From Adiantum capillus-veneris (Eukaryota; Streptophyta; Polypodiopsida; Polypodiales; Pteridaceae), in the NCBI GenBank assembly GCA_014529385.2, contig CM043944.1:181209304-181273303 (forward strand): a stretch of 64,000 nt of DNA. Direction: 5' to 3'. The position numbers and the translations under genes are program-made. Position 1 is the first letter of the stretch, and each line of letters begins with the position of its first letter. Below the pieces are notes generated by a model. That model did no database searches. It had not been told where the DNA came from and saw nothing but the letters and a program-made list of their open reading frames with translations. Below, piece after piece: positions 35,318 through 47,414 of this stretch.

Positions 35318-36781
35318 TGAAACCGGCCCGTAGGGCGGTAGGCGTTGGCTTTCACCCGAAATTCTTTACTTAAGACACACACGCACAGAGCACTTTGCAA
35401 AGAGAACCTGCGACGGGAATTAACACTTGAATACACACAGCTCGGAAGCTAGAATGCTCCGAGCAGACACTGACAACCTGCAGGCCCCAAAATTGGCGCC
35501 CCTTTCGGTATTTCTTTATTCCTTAGGAGGGTAAAGTACAAAGAAGAGTCCTGGGAATCCTGTGACTGTATCCCACTAGATACCGCCTGTTTTGGCCAAA
35601 TTTCGGCAGCATAACAGCCCCAAAACTTGCGCGAAACCAATTCCCCTGCTGAAACTCGCTTCTACTGGCGTATACCCTCTGATTCCTACCCAAAAACAGT
35701 AAATTCAGCACGCTGTATTTACTGGTTTTTGCCCTGTTTTCAGCCCCAAACAGTCCCCTAACTGTTCTTTGCCAGTGGGGCACGATTCCCAATGGTCCTG
35801 GCGTCCGTATGGCTGAAAAACAGTAAAATTACAGCGCATACACAGCGCTGATTTTGCACATGTACGGTGAGGTTATGACCCTCACCAGTGCCTGCTTTGG
35901 AGCAGCAGCTAGCTACCCCTGTTCCTGCTCAAGGAGGCTCTTGCCTCAGCACAAAAGCATGAACCCACACAACTGTACATCAGTCAAATGAGTAGCCCTC
36001 TTGTGGGGCATTACATAACTGCACGTAGGGGAGAGAGAGAGCAGTGTGTAGTATGCAGGGCATCACTCCTAGCACCACACTGTACATGAGAGGGAAAGGA
36101 AGCACTCCATAGCTCTTAACCTGTGACAAATTGCAAATGAAGCCTCTCCCAGCTTAAAAATCAGCGCCCATTTTTCTGTAGGAGGAAAGTCCATGGAAAA
36201 CTGACACTTGGCGCATTTTCAAGCATTTTCCCGTTTCGGGTTCGCCGCTTAAAAATATCCTGACCGGTTGCCCAGTTGACTTCGCGGCAGAGTTGTAATA
36301 TGTTCCCCTAGTCATACCGGAGGTAATGACGCGAACACATTTCACGGCCCAAAATAGCAGTTCCCTAAATTTTAGGAGATGCTTCCGTTGGGCTCTCACT
36401 GGTCTTTTGACTGGGACCGCATCCAAAAGTGCAATGTGGCCCAACTGTTGGATACTTTTTGTTGGTGGTCCCACCTTGACTTTACGCTTTAATTGAGTTC
36501 ACTTCCTAGTATCCACCAACTTACTAAGTGCGACGGAGGGACCTATATGATCTTGCTCTGAGCCTAGACATCCTCTTACCATACGAATTCCGGTGCCGAC
36601 CACTTTCCGTCTGCGGGTGAATCTACCGTTCACATAGGCCATACAATGTCCGACCGTTTGCTACTTCAAAAAGAGGGTCTCAAAACAAATAAAATAAACC
36701 CATTGGAAAGAAACCAACAACCAAGGTTAGCAGTTGCCACATCTTTGTGACATGGTTAATAACTGCCATGTCCTCGTGACA
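35318..36781 (-). mobile_element. Element C 3' LTR
   Basis: Starts on the minus strand with TGTCACGAGGACATGG at 36781 after a polypurine tract and ends GGGCCGGTTTCA at 35318. Positions 35318-36298 match 43489-44468 almost base for base. The core GAAATACCGAAAGGGGCGCC is at 35495-35514. Length about 1,464 bp. Confidence 0.85.
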
Positions 36782-36783
36782 TA

Positions 36784-36794
36784 CCCCCCTCTTG
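36784..36794 (-). promoter_or_regulatory. Element C polypurine tract
   Basis: CAAGAGGGGGG on the minus strand, two bases before the LTR start. The same tract occurs at 40150-40160 (minus) and 47986-47995 (plus), tying C and family A together. Confidence 0.8.
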
Positions 36795-36951
36795 AAATCG
36801 CAAACGTCCTCGATTGCATACCATAAATACACGCCACTGATGATCTTGTGCTATTAACACTCTTTTATCATCGCATGTATCCGCAAGAAAGGTCGTAACA
36901 TACATAGATACAAATGACTTAATGAGACCTTCATACTTTTGCCATTTCCAT

Positions 36952-37236
36952 CTATGGCACTGAATTCATATGTACATTTGATGTACTAGCTCTATCATTA
37001 CCCCTCCTTTGCACATGTTGGGTTGGGGCATAAGTAGGCTGTAACCCAAAGGCTTCAAGGTAAAGCTGCAATACATTTGGTGACTCTGACAGTTCATGCT
37101 CTTCCATCCACTTTGCATCCATAGGCGGATAGTTCTTGAACTTCACCAAATAGCGTCTTGCAACTTGTCCTTTAACTTTTCTGTCCTTATGTGCCAAAAC
37201 TTGCTCAGGTATCAGGATCTCATCAAGTTCCTCAAC
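36952..37236 (-). pseudogene. Element C chromodomain
   Basis: Continues the integrase frame after one TAA at about 37235: EQVLAHKDRKVKGQVARRYL, VKFKNYPPMDAKWMEEHELSES. This is the aromatic/basic pattern of a chromodomain fused to the integrase C-terminus in chromoviruses, which targets integration to modified chromatin. The tail to HMNSVP is low complexity. A single stop separates it from the integrase, so the break is recent. Confidence 0.8.
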
Positions 37237-38540
37237 TTATGGCTGATCCTCATCTGGCATATCTTCTGGCACATCACCCACGAAGGGTCTTAGAAGACTC
37301 ACGTGAAACGCATTATGAATCTTCCATGCATCAGGCAATTTCAGCCTATAAGCCACATCGCTGATCTTGTCAAGCACTTGAAAAGGCCCATAGTAACGCA
37401 TGCTGAGCTTAGGAAACAACTGTTCCTTGCCCTTCATCTTCTTTAACCTCGCCTTTTCGAACCTTAACAGAACCCAATCACCAGGTGATAGTAGCAATTC
37501 ACGACGGTGACGATCAACAGCCTTTTTCTGCTTTGCCCGAGTCTTCTCCAAGGCAACTTTAATCTTCTTATACATCTCATCCATGTTCTCAACATATCGA
37601 TCTGCCTCAAAGATCTTGTCCTTTGTATGCAAAATGGGAGGAACCTTTTTGCCGCCTTCAACAATCTCAAAAGGTGCTTTGTCAGTAGACGAATGCACCG
37701 TATTATTGTACGCATACTCAAGCATAGGTAAATACTGTTCCCACTTGCCCTTATTATCTGACACGTAGCATTTCAGCAGATCTAAGACAGTAGAATTAGC
37801 CTCTTTTGATTGTCCATCACTTTGTGGATGAAACGAAGACGAAAACTTGAGCGTAGTGCCCATGTTCTCAAACAATCCTCTCCAGAACAAACTGGTCATG
37901 CGAGGATCACATCACTGATAATCGATTGTGGCATACCATGGTACTTAAACACATTGTACATGAACAAGCGTGCCATCTGATCAGATATTATCTTCTTCCT
38001 GACAGGGATAAAATGGGCCTGCTTGCTGAACCTGCAGATAATGGTCCATATACCATCACTCCTTGTTGGTGTCCTTGGAAGATCAAAGATAAAGTCCATA
38101 GCAATGCTTTCCCATGGCTTATCCGGAATCGGCAGTGGTTGTAACAACCCTGGTGCCTTTTGCCTGTCAAACTTGACCTTTTGGCAAACTATGCATGCTC
38201 GCACAAAGGCATCCACATCTCTCCTCAAGGTAGGCCAATAGAAGAATGTCTCTACCGCTTTAACTGTTGCATCAATGCCACGATGCCCTGCATACGGTGG
38301 GACATGACTCTCTTCCATGACCTTATGTCGCAATGGCCTAGTGACACAAAGTTTGCCATGCATCATCTTAAAACCATCTTTGAGGAGGTAGTGCTCGTGA
38401 TGTTGCCCCTCTTGTAACTGTTCAAAGATCCTTGCAAAATCTTCATCAGCAGTATACTGTTCCTTCATGTCATCTAACTCATGATGATAAGGAATTGACA
38501 CAGCTGAAATTTGTGGCTTTCTTGATAACGCATCAGCCAC
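37237..38540 (-). pseudogene. int: Element C integrase, one-base frameshift
   Basis: The first frame (38540-37896) has ADALSRKP, the HHCC domain (HVPPYAGHRG ... CIVCQKVKF), the first core Asp in AMDFIFDLPRT and the second in SIISD. At about 37910 a single missing base turns the usual SDRDP into SDVIL and ends the frame. The second frame (37899-37237) resumes with MTSLFWRGLFENMGTTLKFS, SSFHPQSDGQSKEANSTVLD (catalytic Glu), EYAYNNTVHSSTDKAPFEIV, GDWVLLRFEKARLKKMKGKE and the RLKLPDAWKIHNAFHVSLLR motif before the chromodomain. Apart from the one base, the protein looks complete. It would insert the DNA copy into the genome. Confidence 0.9.
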
Positions 38541-38573
38541 AACATTCTTCTTGCCTTCCGAAAAGCTTGCCCA

Positions 38574-39837
38574 TCACATATGCTTTTCGGATAACTTTGA
38601 CTGTGTCAAGAAGTATCGCAAGGTCTGATGATCTGTTTGAACAACAAAATCAGCACCTAAGAGGTAGTGCTTCCAGCTAGAAAGCGCATGAATCACGGCC
38701 AAGAGCTCTTTCTCATAGACTTGCATAGTCCTCTCTGGCCCTTGCAAAATTCGGCTTTCATAAGCTACTACCCGTCCATCTTGCATTAGCACTGCTCCGA
38801 TGCTACTGCCACACGCGTCACGCTGGACCACAAATGACTTCCTGAGATCTGGCAAAACAATAACTGGATCTGAAGTCAACTTTTCCTCTAAGAGACTAAA
38901 AGCTAAAATCTCTTTTTGGGTCCATCTGAAAGTGACCTCTTTCTTTTGCAAAGCGTGAAGAGGCGATGCTATCTCTGCAAAATTTCTGATAAACCTTCTA
39001 TAGTAGGAACACAATCCCAAGAAGCTTCTGACATCATGTACAGTCTTCAAGTCTGGCCATGTCTTGATAGTTTTGACCTTTGCGGGATCCATTCTAACAC
39101 CATCCTTTGAGACTATGTGGCCCAGAAAGTGGATCTCTTCGAGGAAGAATTCACTTTTCTTAGGATTGACAAGTAAACTGTGACTGCGCAGCTCTTCGAA
39201 CACAATGGTCAAGTGACGCCTATGCTCCTCTTCATTCTTCGAATACACTATCATGTCATCGAAGAACGTTCCAACAAACTGTTGATGCGAGCGGAAAATC
39301 CGGTCCATCATTCTGTTGAACGTGGCAGGAGCATTTGTTAGCCCAAACGGCATCACTAGAAACTCATAAAGACCAAATGTCGTTCTAAACGCAGTCTTGT
39401 GTACATCCTCTGGCCTTATACGAATCTGATGGTACCCACTCTTAAGGTCTATCCTGCTGAAAATTGCAGCACCCTCTAAACGATCGAGAATATCATCAAT
39501 TCTAGGAATAGGAAACCTATTCTTGATGGTATTCTTATTCAACGCACGGTAATCAATACACATGCGCCATGAGCCATCCTTCTCCTGCACTAGGAGCACT
39601 GGGGAGCAAAAGGGTGAAGAACTAGGCTGAATCAGCCCCTTCTCTAATAACTCCTCAACCTGGCCCATAATCTCTTTCTGCTGCGCCGCACTAACCCTTT
39701 AGGGAGGTCTATTTGGTGCGCTACACCTTGGCACCAAATCTATCCGATGGTCCTCAGGTCTCTCTGGCGGCAATTGCGACGGTAATGAATCAGAAAAACA
39801 GTCACTAAACTTTTGCAAAAATGCTGACCTTTCTTTA
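38574..39837 (-). CDS. pol: Element C reverse transcriptase and RNase H
   Basis: The 364-residue frame (39668-38574) is an intact RT plus RNase H: WRMCIDYRALNKNTIKNRFP, FSRIDLKSGYHQIRIRPEDV (70-89), MPFGLTNAPATFNRM, FFDDMIVYS with the Asp pair at 137-138, GLCSYYRRFIRNFAEIASPL, then RNase H (VVQRDACGSSIGAVLMQDGR, VYEKELLAVIHAL, VVQTDHQTLRYFL). Upstream, 39837-39699 encodes the linker DKERSAFLQKFSDCFSDSLP and HRIDLVPRCSAPNRPP; a TAA at about 39699 replaces the Tyr of PPYRVS. Just after KHM a stop and a small deletion break the link to integrase. Upstream of 39838 the element is interrupted by a family-A fragment. Confidence 0.88.
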
Positions 39838-39842
39838 TCTAA

Positions 39843-40147
<305 letters not shown>

Positions 40148-40149
40148 TA

Positions 40150-40802
40150 CCCCCCTCTTGAAAGCATTGTAATCGACCGCAATTACGCCTGCAAAACCGA
40201 CAAAAGCCATAAACCGTCTTAGTAGACACTGACTGTTAGTACCTATGTACTAGGGACACACATCTAGCATTTGTACCAAATCGACAGTCACATCACACGA
40301 CATCACAGGACATCACCAGACATCACAGGACATCACATGACATTCAACATTCATTCGGATCTTAGACCATGATTTATCGACAATGTAGCTAGCAAACACA
40401 TCTAGGTCCAATCGGGACCTCATCGATGTCCGATTGACTAACCCCTATTGCAACCATGTCTATTCGAGATCAAATAGACCAAAATGCTGCAGTCATTTTG
40501 TCTATCAGTTCCTGCACTCACAAGAAGTCAAGAACAAATCAGTATCATAATCAGGAATTCCGTTTCATAAAGTCATCCAGCAGAATACTGTCAGCTCTCA
40601 GTATCCCTGAAGCTCTAAGAGACATCAATGACTTTAGTATCAAAATTAAGGCATCTGTTGACAAAGGAGCGGAGTAACGCCCCTCTTGTGCATCCCACTG
40701 CACCAGATCTTCGGCCAAGCTGAATTTCTGGGTTCCGTTTGGAGTAGACTATGCTAAACCAAAACATCGAGGTAAAGTTTCACAATCCGAGGAGTATCTG
40801 CT
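40150..40802 (-). other. Family A 3' untranslated region and polypurine tract
   Basis: Polypurine tract CAAGAGGGGGG (minus) at 40150-40160, preceded on the minus strand by about 600 bp that match 47415-47995 in copy A2. It includes a 10-bp tandem repeat (GACATCACAG-like, 40290-40345) with more units than in A2 (47821-47860). No protein is encoded. Confidence 0.7.
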
Positions 40803-41655
40803 AGGTCCTCCTCCTCCGTCCACTTCGCATCAAATGCAGGAAAGTTCTTGAACTTAACCAAGAACCGCCTTCGGACTTTACCTTTCTTCGAACTGTATGT
40901 GCCAAAATCTGTTCAAGAACAAGGGTCTCCTCGTTTTCTTCCACTGCGGGTTGCTCATCAGGCTCCCCATCATCAGGCACATCACCCTTAACAGGTTTCA
41001 AGAGACTCACATGCAATGCATTGTGAATCCTCCAAGTATCTGGCAGTTTCAATCGGAAGGAGACATCATTTATCTTTTCGGTGATATGGAAAGGGCCGTA
41101 GTATCACATAGGAAGCTTTGGAAAAAGCCTCTCCTTTCCCTTTTTCTTTCTTAGGCGTGCCTTCTCAAAAGTAAGAGCACCCAATCATCCTCCTTCAGTT
41201 TCAAGTCGCGACGATGGCGATCCGCTGCTTTTTTTTGTCGTTCTTGAGACTCCTGCAAAGTCTCGCGAACCTTGGCAAAAGCCGTATCCAAATCTCGCGA
41301 ATATTCATCCGCTTCAAATATCTAATCTTTCGTGTTCAGGAAGGATGGAACCTTCGCAGCACTTTCAACAATCTCAAATGACGTCTTCCCCGTCGAAGAG
41401 TGTATCTTGTTATTGTAGGCAAATTCCACCAAAGGTAAGTTCTTTTCCCATTGAGTCTTCTGATCCGAGATACAAGACTTCAATAAATCTAAAACCATTG
41501 AATTGGCAATCTCAAATTGCCCGTCAGTCTGCAAGTGGAACGATGACGAGAACTGCAACTGCGTGCCAATGTTCTCCCAAATTGCCTTGAAAACAAACTC
41601 ATAAATTTGGGGTCTCTGTCGGAGACAATGGTCTCAGACGTGCCATGTAATCGGA
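40803..41655 (-). pseudogene. int: Family A integrase core and chromodomain fragment in element C
   Basis: Begins at the junction with element C gag near 41655 and reads HGTSETIVSDRDPKFMS, then LQFSSSFHLQTDGQFEIANS (catalytic Glu region), VEFAYNNKIHSSTGKTSFEIV, a TAG near 41324, later RLKLPDTWRIHNALHVSLLKP and the chromodomain ERRFLVKFKNFPAFDAKW in shifted frames. The zinc domain and first core Asp are absent because the fragment starts inside the core. It matches A2 integrase closely. Confidence 0.8.
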
Positions 41656-43323
41656 TTTTGGCTTCTTTCCTTTCTGATCTTCTTTATCCTCTGAGTCAGC
41701 TGGCCTTTTCCTTTGTGGACAATTGATAGAAAAGTGACCAGGCTGCTCGCATATAAAGCATTTGCTCTCAGCCATTAGGACCTTCTTTTCCTCGAGCGAC
41801 TTGCGCACAAAAGGCTTCCTTTTCTGTTTCTTTGCCTGCGCTCCAGAAGTCCCGGCTGAATCCTTGTCTTTGGTGGCCTTTTCTGACCCCTGTGACGCAT
41901 CAGGAGCCGTTTTCACAAAGGGCTTCTTCGCTGAATTTTTCTTTTGCTGCCCTCCTTTGTCACTGCTCGGAAATCCACTGTCCTCTCCTTTCAACAAGGC
42001 AAGACCAGTGTTCGCAACTTCCATAAGCTGAGTAAGGGTAGCCACTCTGTTCTTTGTACAGTAATCGCGAAGCCCTTTAGGCAGCCCACAACAGTACTTC
42101 TCTATCTGCTCTGTCAATGGCACAAATCTGTAGGAGGTCACTGAGAGTAACGCTTTACAAAACCTCCTATTGTACTCCAGCAAGCTCTTGCACGAAGTTG
42201 AAGTAAGTTGGTGCCAATCTGTCATGACGTCGGCTTCAAATTCATTTGACAGCCAAGCAGATGCAAACATTTGCTTGAAGTAAACCCAAGTGGCGGGTGC
42301 CTGTCCTTGCATTAACAATGTCGTCCACCATGTAAGCGCATTGTCCTTTAAGAAAGTGGCAGCTTTCCTGACCTTCGAGGCCTCGGTAAAATTCCCTCCG
42401 GCATAAGCTGTATCAAACTGCTGGAGGAAAGTGAGGGCCTTTGTCTTATCCTCGAAACCACTGAAGGTACTGAACTTTACCGCTGCACCACCTTCTTTGT
42501 AAGCCTTCGGCTTCTCTAGTGCCCCCAAGTTGTCATACGGAATGGTCTGCAGCATGGGCAATGTAGTAGGCATGATCGGCACGTGTTGGCCATTCACATT
42601 TTGCGTCAGAGGTGCGATATCTGGCTGCTGTCCAGAAAAACCAGCCATGCCAAAATGACCCTGTGGCACCCCAAACTGGCCTTGGTTGCAGTGGAAACCT
42701 TGTTGCATGCCGATACTTCCATACATGGGGTTTGGCATGATGCCTTGCATACCCCCGAACACTGTTCCTGGCATGTACGGCTGACTTCCAGGCGCATAAC
42801 CAGCCATACTTTGGAACACTGATCCACCCCCGAAATACCCAGGATGTACCGTGGGTGGTGGAAAAACTGAGTGCATAGCTTGGTATCCAGCTCCATGTCC
42901 ATTCAAGACAGCATGCTGGCTCTGAAAGCTGGCGGGCTGAACTGGCATAACCTGTGGAATAGGCGTTCTAGCCACCTGTTCAAGCACGGGAGGAACCTGC
43001 TTTGAAGCCCCCGACTCCGCAACATGCGAGTGTTCCCTTTCCTCCTGCACCACATGAAGTACCTGGACCTGAGCACCAACAAGCTCCGTACGCGGCGTAG
43101 GTTGCCTATTTTGCTGTTGCACTGGTGGCGCTTGCAAGAATTCCATAAACCTCAGATTCTGCACCAGCTGCGAAAAGACATTCACCACGGTAACTAACTG
43201 AGTCTTGAACGCATCATCCTCAAGTTGCCCAGTCATAAAGCCCTGTACTACTGGAGGGACATTCACGTTGACAGGAGGTACAGACTGACGTGGCCGTGAG
43301 CTCTCGCCAATCTCAAAAACCAT
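41656..43323 (-). CDS. gag: Element C Gag, fused to foreign integrase frame
   Basis: The 574-residue frame begins MVFEIGESSRPRQSVPPVNV. Residues about 150-270 are rich in Gly, Pro, Met and Gln. The Retrotrans_gag core is at about 275-450 (VKFSTFSGFEDKTKALTFLQ ... YNRRFCKALLSVTSYRFVPL ... GLPKGLRDYCTKNR). A basic Lys-rich linker leads to one CCHC zinc knuckle CFICEQPGHFSINC at 522-535. The last 20 residues (from about SDYMARL) are read out of frame from the family-A integrase fragment, so the original Gag end and the protease are lost. The frame is otherwise clean. It would form particles and bind RNA. It starts about 150 bp after the PBS. Confidence 0.88.
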
Positions 43324-43471
43324 AGGAATCTCTTGCCTGTCCTATGAAGAGGAACCCTCTTCCATAATTCCCTTCCCCTTGTCGGCCATAGTGTAATCCC
43401 CGTGTTCCTTCACTATGTGTCTTTATCCCAAAACAATCCAAGCTCACTCTTTAAGGAAAAAGTGATTGATG

Positions 43472-43488
43472 TCTCGGCAACAGAACCA
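43472..43488 (-). promoter_or_regulatory. Element C primer-binding site
   Basis: On the minus strand the 5' LTR ends GGTTTCA and is followed directly by TGGTTCTGTTGCCGAGA. It begins TGG, as required to pair with the CCA end of a tRNA, but is not the initiator-Met sequence used by family A. Which tRNA it matches was not determined. Confidence 0.65.
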
Positions 43489-44468
43489 TGAAACCGGCCC
43501 GTAGGGCGGTAGGCATTGGCTTTCACCCGAAATTCTTTACTTTAGACACACACGCACAGAGCACTTTGCAAAGAGAACCTGCGACGGGAATTAACACTTG
43601 AATACACACAGCTCGGAAGCTAGAATGCTCCGAGCAGACACTGACAACCTGCAGGCCCCAAAATTGGCGCCCCTTTCGGTATTTCTTTATTCCTTAGGAG
43701 GGTAAAGTACAAAGAAGAGTCCTGGGAATCCTTTGACTGTATCCCACTAGATACCGCCTGTTTTGGCCAAATTTCGGCAGCATAACAGCCCCAAAACTTG
43801 CGCGAAACCAATTCCCCTGCTGAAACTCGCTTCTACTGGCGTATACCCTCTGATTCCTACCCAAAAACAGTAAATTCAGCACGCTGTATTTACTGGTTTT
43901 TGCCCTGTTTTCAGCCCCAAACAGTCCCCTAACTGTTCTTTGCCAGTGGGGCACGATTCCCAATGGTCCTGGCGTCCGTATGGCTGAAAAACAGTAAAAT
44001 TACAGCGCATACACAGCGCTGATTTTGCACATGTACGGTGAGGTTATGACCCTCACCAGTGCCTGCTTTGGAGCAGCAGCTAGCTACCCCTGTTCCTGCT
44101 CAAGGAGGCTGTTGCCTCAGCACAAAAGCATGAACCCACACAACTGTACATCAGTCAAATGAGTAGCCCTCTTGTGGGGCATTACATAACTGCACGTAGG
44201 GGAGAGAGAGAGCAGTGTGTAGTATGCAGGGCATCACTCCTAGCACCACACTGTACATGAGAGGGAAAGGAAGCACTCCATAGCTCTTAACCTGTGACAA
44301 ATTGCAAATGAAGCCTCTCCCAGCTTAAAAATCAGCGCCCATTTTTCTGTAGGAGGAAAGTCCATGGAAAACTGACACTTGCCGCATTTACAAGCATGTT
44401 CTTGTTTCGGGTTCGTCGCTTAAAAATATCTTGACCGGTTGCCCAGTTGACTTCGTGGCAGAGTTGTA
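43489..44468 (-). mobile_element. Element C 5' LTR, truncated
   Basis: Near-identical to 35318-36298. Identity stops abruptly at 44468, where family-A gag on the plus strand begins, so about 480 bp of the LTR (its upstream U3 part) are missing. The target-site duplication of element C therefore cannot be checked. Confidence 0.85.
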
Positions 44469-45060
44469 AAGGGAAATGCTCGAACTTGGTGGTCCACGCT
44501 TCTATTGAACAAGAAAGCGCTAGTTAAATGGCTGAAATTTAAGAGGCTTTTTATTTCTTCTTGATTGACTCGGGAGTACGAATGCAACATACGAATTGCT
44601 TGGAACCATCTTCGGATGACCAAGAAAGATTCATTAGACGCATATTGCGAGAGATTCTAGAGCTCTTTTCTACCAGCCTCTTCATTTAAGAAGATTTCGT
44701 TCAAAGAACAGATTGAGCGGTTTACCTTGGGACTTCCTACAGAGATCCGAGATCACTGCTTAGAGCAAAAGTCAGTTTCCATTCAGGAACTGATGAGTCA
44801 TGCGAACCGGGGTTTTGCTATTCATTTAGGCAGTTTGACACACCCCACAGATGAAATCATGACACAAAGGATCGAACAGACTTCGAACAATGAAAGTAGA
44901 AAGAAGAAGAGCAACCCAAAAAAAAAGAAAAAGATGCACGACCCAAGCTCACTCTTCGAGAGAGAGCTCTCTATATCAAAGAGGGGAAGTGCCTTGGATG
45001 TGGGGAAATGAGGCACATCTTCGTGACGAAGTGCCCTAAAAAGGCATCGAAAGAATAGAA
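44469..45060 (+). pseudogene. gag: Copy A2 gag, 5'-truncated
   Basis: Homologous to the right-arm gag from about 32167 (GGGGAATGCTCGTACTTGG). Readable pieces: MTKKDSLDAYCERF, MGLPTEIRDHCLEQKSVSIQ, HANRGFAIHLGSLTHPTDEI, and a zinc-knuckle relative CLGCGEMRHIFVTKCPKK with an extra residue that spoils the CCHC spacing. Stops and shifts interrupt it. Its 5' end is cut by element C. Confidence 0.75.
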
Positions 45061-45149
45061 CGACAAAGATGAAGACAGGCCTGAGGGTTCAAAAGCAGCT
45101 GAGGAATGTGGACGAAAAGGCAACATGAAAGCAGGACTGGTTCCAAATT

Positions 45150-45602
45150 GCATGGGTACTGACCGAAGCACGATTGACGAGAGTACGGAACTTTACCGAG
45201 CTTGGGGCTAAGTGAAAGACCAAGAAGCCCTGATTTTCTTTGATGGAGGAGCCAAGGCCAACTTCATTTCACCTGAATTGGCAGCGCGGCTCGAGATCGG
45301 TACCACAAGAACAACGCTGGTACCACAAGAACAACGCTGTGGTTGACTATCGGGCGAGAAAAGCGACTTTGACTGCAGAGAAGGGCCGAACTATTGTACT
45401 TTATGTGAAACTTAAGGGCGAGTCTGTGCCTATTATATCAACTTCGGCCGTTTCCAAATTACTGAAATCCAGTCTGTTTGTTTACTCGATCTTTTTGAAA
45501 GAGTTGAATGATGAACATAGGACAAATATGTCTGAATTTGATAAAGAACGCCAAGATTTTCTCCACACTCATGCCGATTGCTTTTCAGAGGGCGTGCTAG
45601 GC
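45150..45602 (+). pseudogene. Copy A2 protease, deleted
   Basis: ALIFFDGGAKANFISPELAARLEI is followed directly by WYHKNNAVVDYRARKATLT, so roughly 65 residues of the protease are missing. The junction carries a 20-bp tandem duplication at 45299-45338 (GGTACCACAAGAACAACGCT twice). The frame continues through KSSLFVYSIFLKELNDEHRT to FLHTHADCFSEGVLG and a TAG. Confidence 0.75.
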
Positions 45603-45965
45603 TAGTTACCACCAGCCCGTCATGAGGGTCATACTATTGATCTGATACCTGGAAGCACACCATCGAACTGGCCAACTTACCGTGTGAGCCGAGCCCAGAA
45701 TGAAGAGATAATGAACCAAGTGAAAGATCTCTTGGAAAAGAGTCTTGTCCAGCCTAGTACTTCACCGTACTGCTCTCTAGTGTTGTTGGTTTTGAAGAAA
45801 GACAGATCTTGGAGAATGTGCATCGATTATAGAGCTTTCAACAAAATCACCATCAACAAAATCACTCAGTGGCGACATTACCTACTCGGAGCGGATTTTA
45901 CTGTTTCCATAGACCATCAGAGTTTACGCTACTTTTTGTCACAGAAGCAGCTATCAAAAAAGTAG
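45603..45965 (+). pseudogene. pol: Copy A2 RT-RNase H with large in-frame deletion
   Basis: Reads VSRAQNEEIMNQVKDLLEKS, WRMCIDYRAFNKITIN and then jumps in frame to KITQWRHYLLGADFTVSIDHQSLRYFLSQK, the end of RNase H. All of RT from RIDVKSG to the first half of RNase H is gone. The junction at about 45850-45865 repeats CAACAAAATCAC twice. TAG follows at 45963. Confidence 0.85.
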
Positions 45966-46031
45966 ATGCGGTGGGTGAACATCTTGTCACAGTTTCACTT
46001 CCAGATTGTCCATGTGTAGGGACATAAGAAT

Positions 46032-47057
46032 TTGGCGGCAGATGCTTTGTCCCGGAAGTTGTTGGTTCTGGCTATTTCGCGATACATCCTAGGAAGCTTC
46101 GAGGATATGGTCGATCAATATGCCACATATACAGATTTTGCATATATTTTCACTCGGATACGGAATGGGGAGATAGTAGCGGGATATTCAATTCAGAATG
46201 GCTACTTGATGAGGAAAACCATGTTGTGCGTTACACAGCCAAGGAGGGAAAAGGTTTTAACCGAATGCCACTGTCCACCTATTACGGGTCACTGCGACAT
46301 AGCTACCACCTTAAAAGGTGTGGAGAGATACTTCTTTTGGCCGGGACTCAAGAAGGATGTGGACGATTTTGTACGCAGTTGCTTGCTATTCCAGAAGGTC
46401 AAGTTTGACAGGCATAAAGCACAGGAATTATTACAGCCTTTACCCATACCCACCCGCCCCTGGGAAAGTATTGCAATGGAATTCATTCTTGATCTCCCAA
46501 GAACACAGAATGATCATGATGATTTTTCCGATTACATGGCACGTCTGAGACGATTGTCTCCGACAGAGACTCCAGATTTATGAGTTTGTTTTGGAAGGCA
46601 ATTTGGGAGAACATTGGCACGCAGTTGCAGTTCTCGTCATCATTCCACTTGCAGACTGACGAGCAATCAGAGATTGCAAATTCAATGGTTTTAGATCTAT
46701 TAGAGTCTTGTATCTCGGATCAAAAGACTCAATGGGAAAAGGACTTACCTTTGGTGGAATTTGCCTACAATGCCTACGCCATTTGGGATTGTGGAAAGTG
46801 CTGCGAAGGTTCCATCCTTCCTGAGCACGAAAGATAAGATCTTTGAAGCGGATGAATATACGCGGAATCTGGATACGGCTTTTGCCAAGGTTCATGAGAC
46901 TTTGCAGAAGTCTCAAGAACGACAGAAAAAGGCAGCGGATTGCCATCGTCGCGACATGAAATTGAAGGAGGATAATTGGGTGCTCTTACGTTTTGAGAAG
47001 GCATGCCTAAGAAAGAAAAAGGGAAAGGAGAGGCTTTTTCCAAAGCTTCCTATGTGA
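46032..47057 (+). pseudogene. int: Copy A2 integrase
   Basis: Zinc domain HCPPITGHCDIATTLKGVER ... CLLFQKVKF, in which one His and one Cys differ from the arms' GHRG and CLVCQ. Core start AMEFILDLPRT has Glu in place of the first catalytic Asp. About 35 residues are then missing before HGTSETIVSDRDSRFMS (46525-46575), which has the second Asp but is in another frame. QLQFSSSFHLQTDEQSEIAN keeps the Glu. A further deletion removes part of the FAYNN-FEIV stretch near 46775. A TGA at 47055 ends the frame. Confidence 0.85.
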
Positions 47058-47414
47058 TACTACGGCCCTTTCCATATCACCGAAAAGATAAATGATGTCT
47101 CCTTCCGATTGAAACTGCCAGATACTTGGAGGGTTCACAATGCATTGCATGTGAGTCTCTTGAAACCTTTTAGGGGTGAGGTGCCTGATGATGGGGAGCC
47201 TGATGAGCAACCCAAAGTGGAAGAAAACGAGGAGATCCTTGTTCCTGAATATATTTTGGCACATAAGGATAAGAAGAAAGGTAAAGTCCAAAGGCGGTTC
47301 TTGGTTAAGTTCAAGAACTTTCCTGCATTTGATGCGAAGTGGATGGAGGAGGAGAACCTAGCAGATACTCCTCAGATTGTGAAACTTTACCTCAATGCTT
47401 TTGGTTTAGCATAG
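47058..47414 (+). pseudogene. Copy A2 integrase C-terminus and chromodomain
   Basis: YYGPFHITEKINDVSFRLKL, HNALHVSLLKPFRGEVPDDG and the chromodomain EYILAHKDKKKGKVQRRFLV KFKNFPAFDAKWMEEENLAD, ending NAFGLA-stop. This is the clearest family-A chromodomain and places the family among chromoviruses. It is readable to its natural end. Confidence 0.85.

Noticed and set aside
42583-42902. Frames opposite the element C gag
   Set aside because: They are antisense shadows of a clean Gag frame and have no domain.
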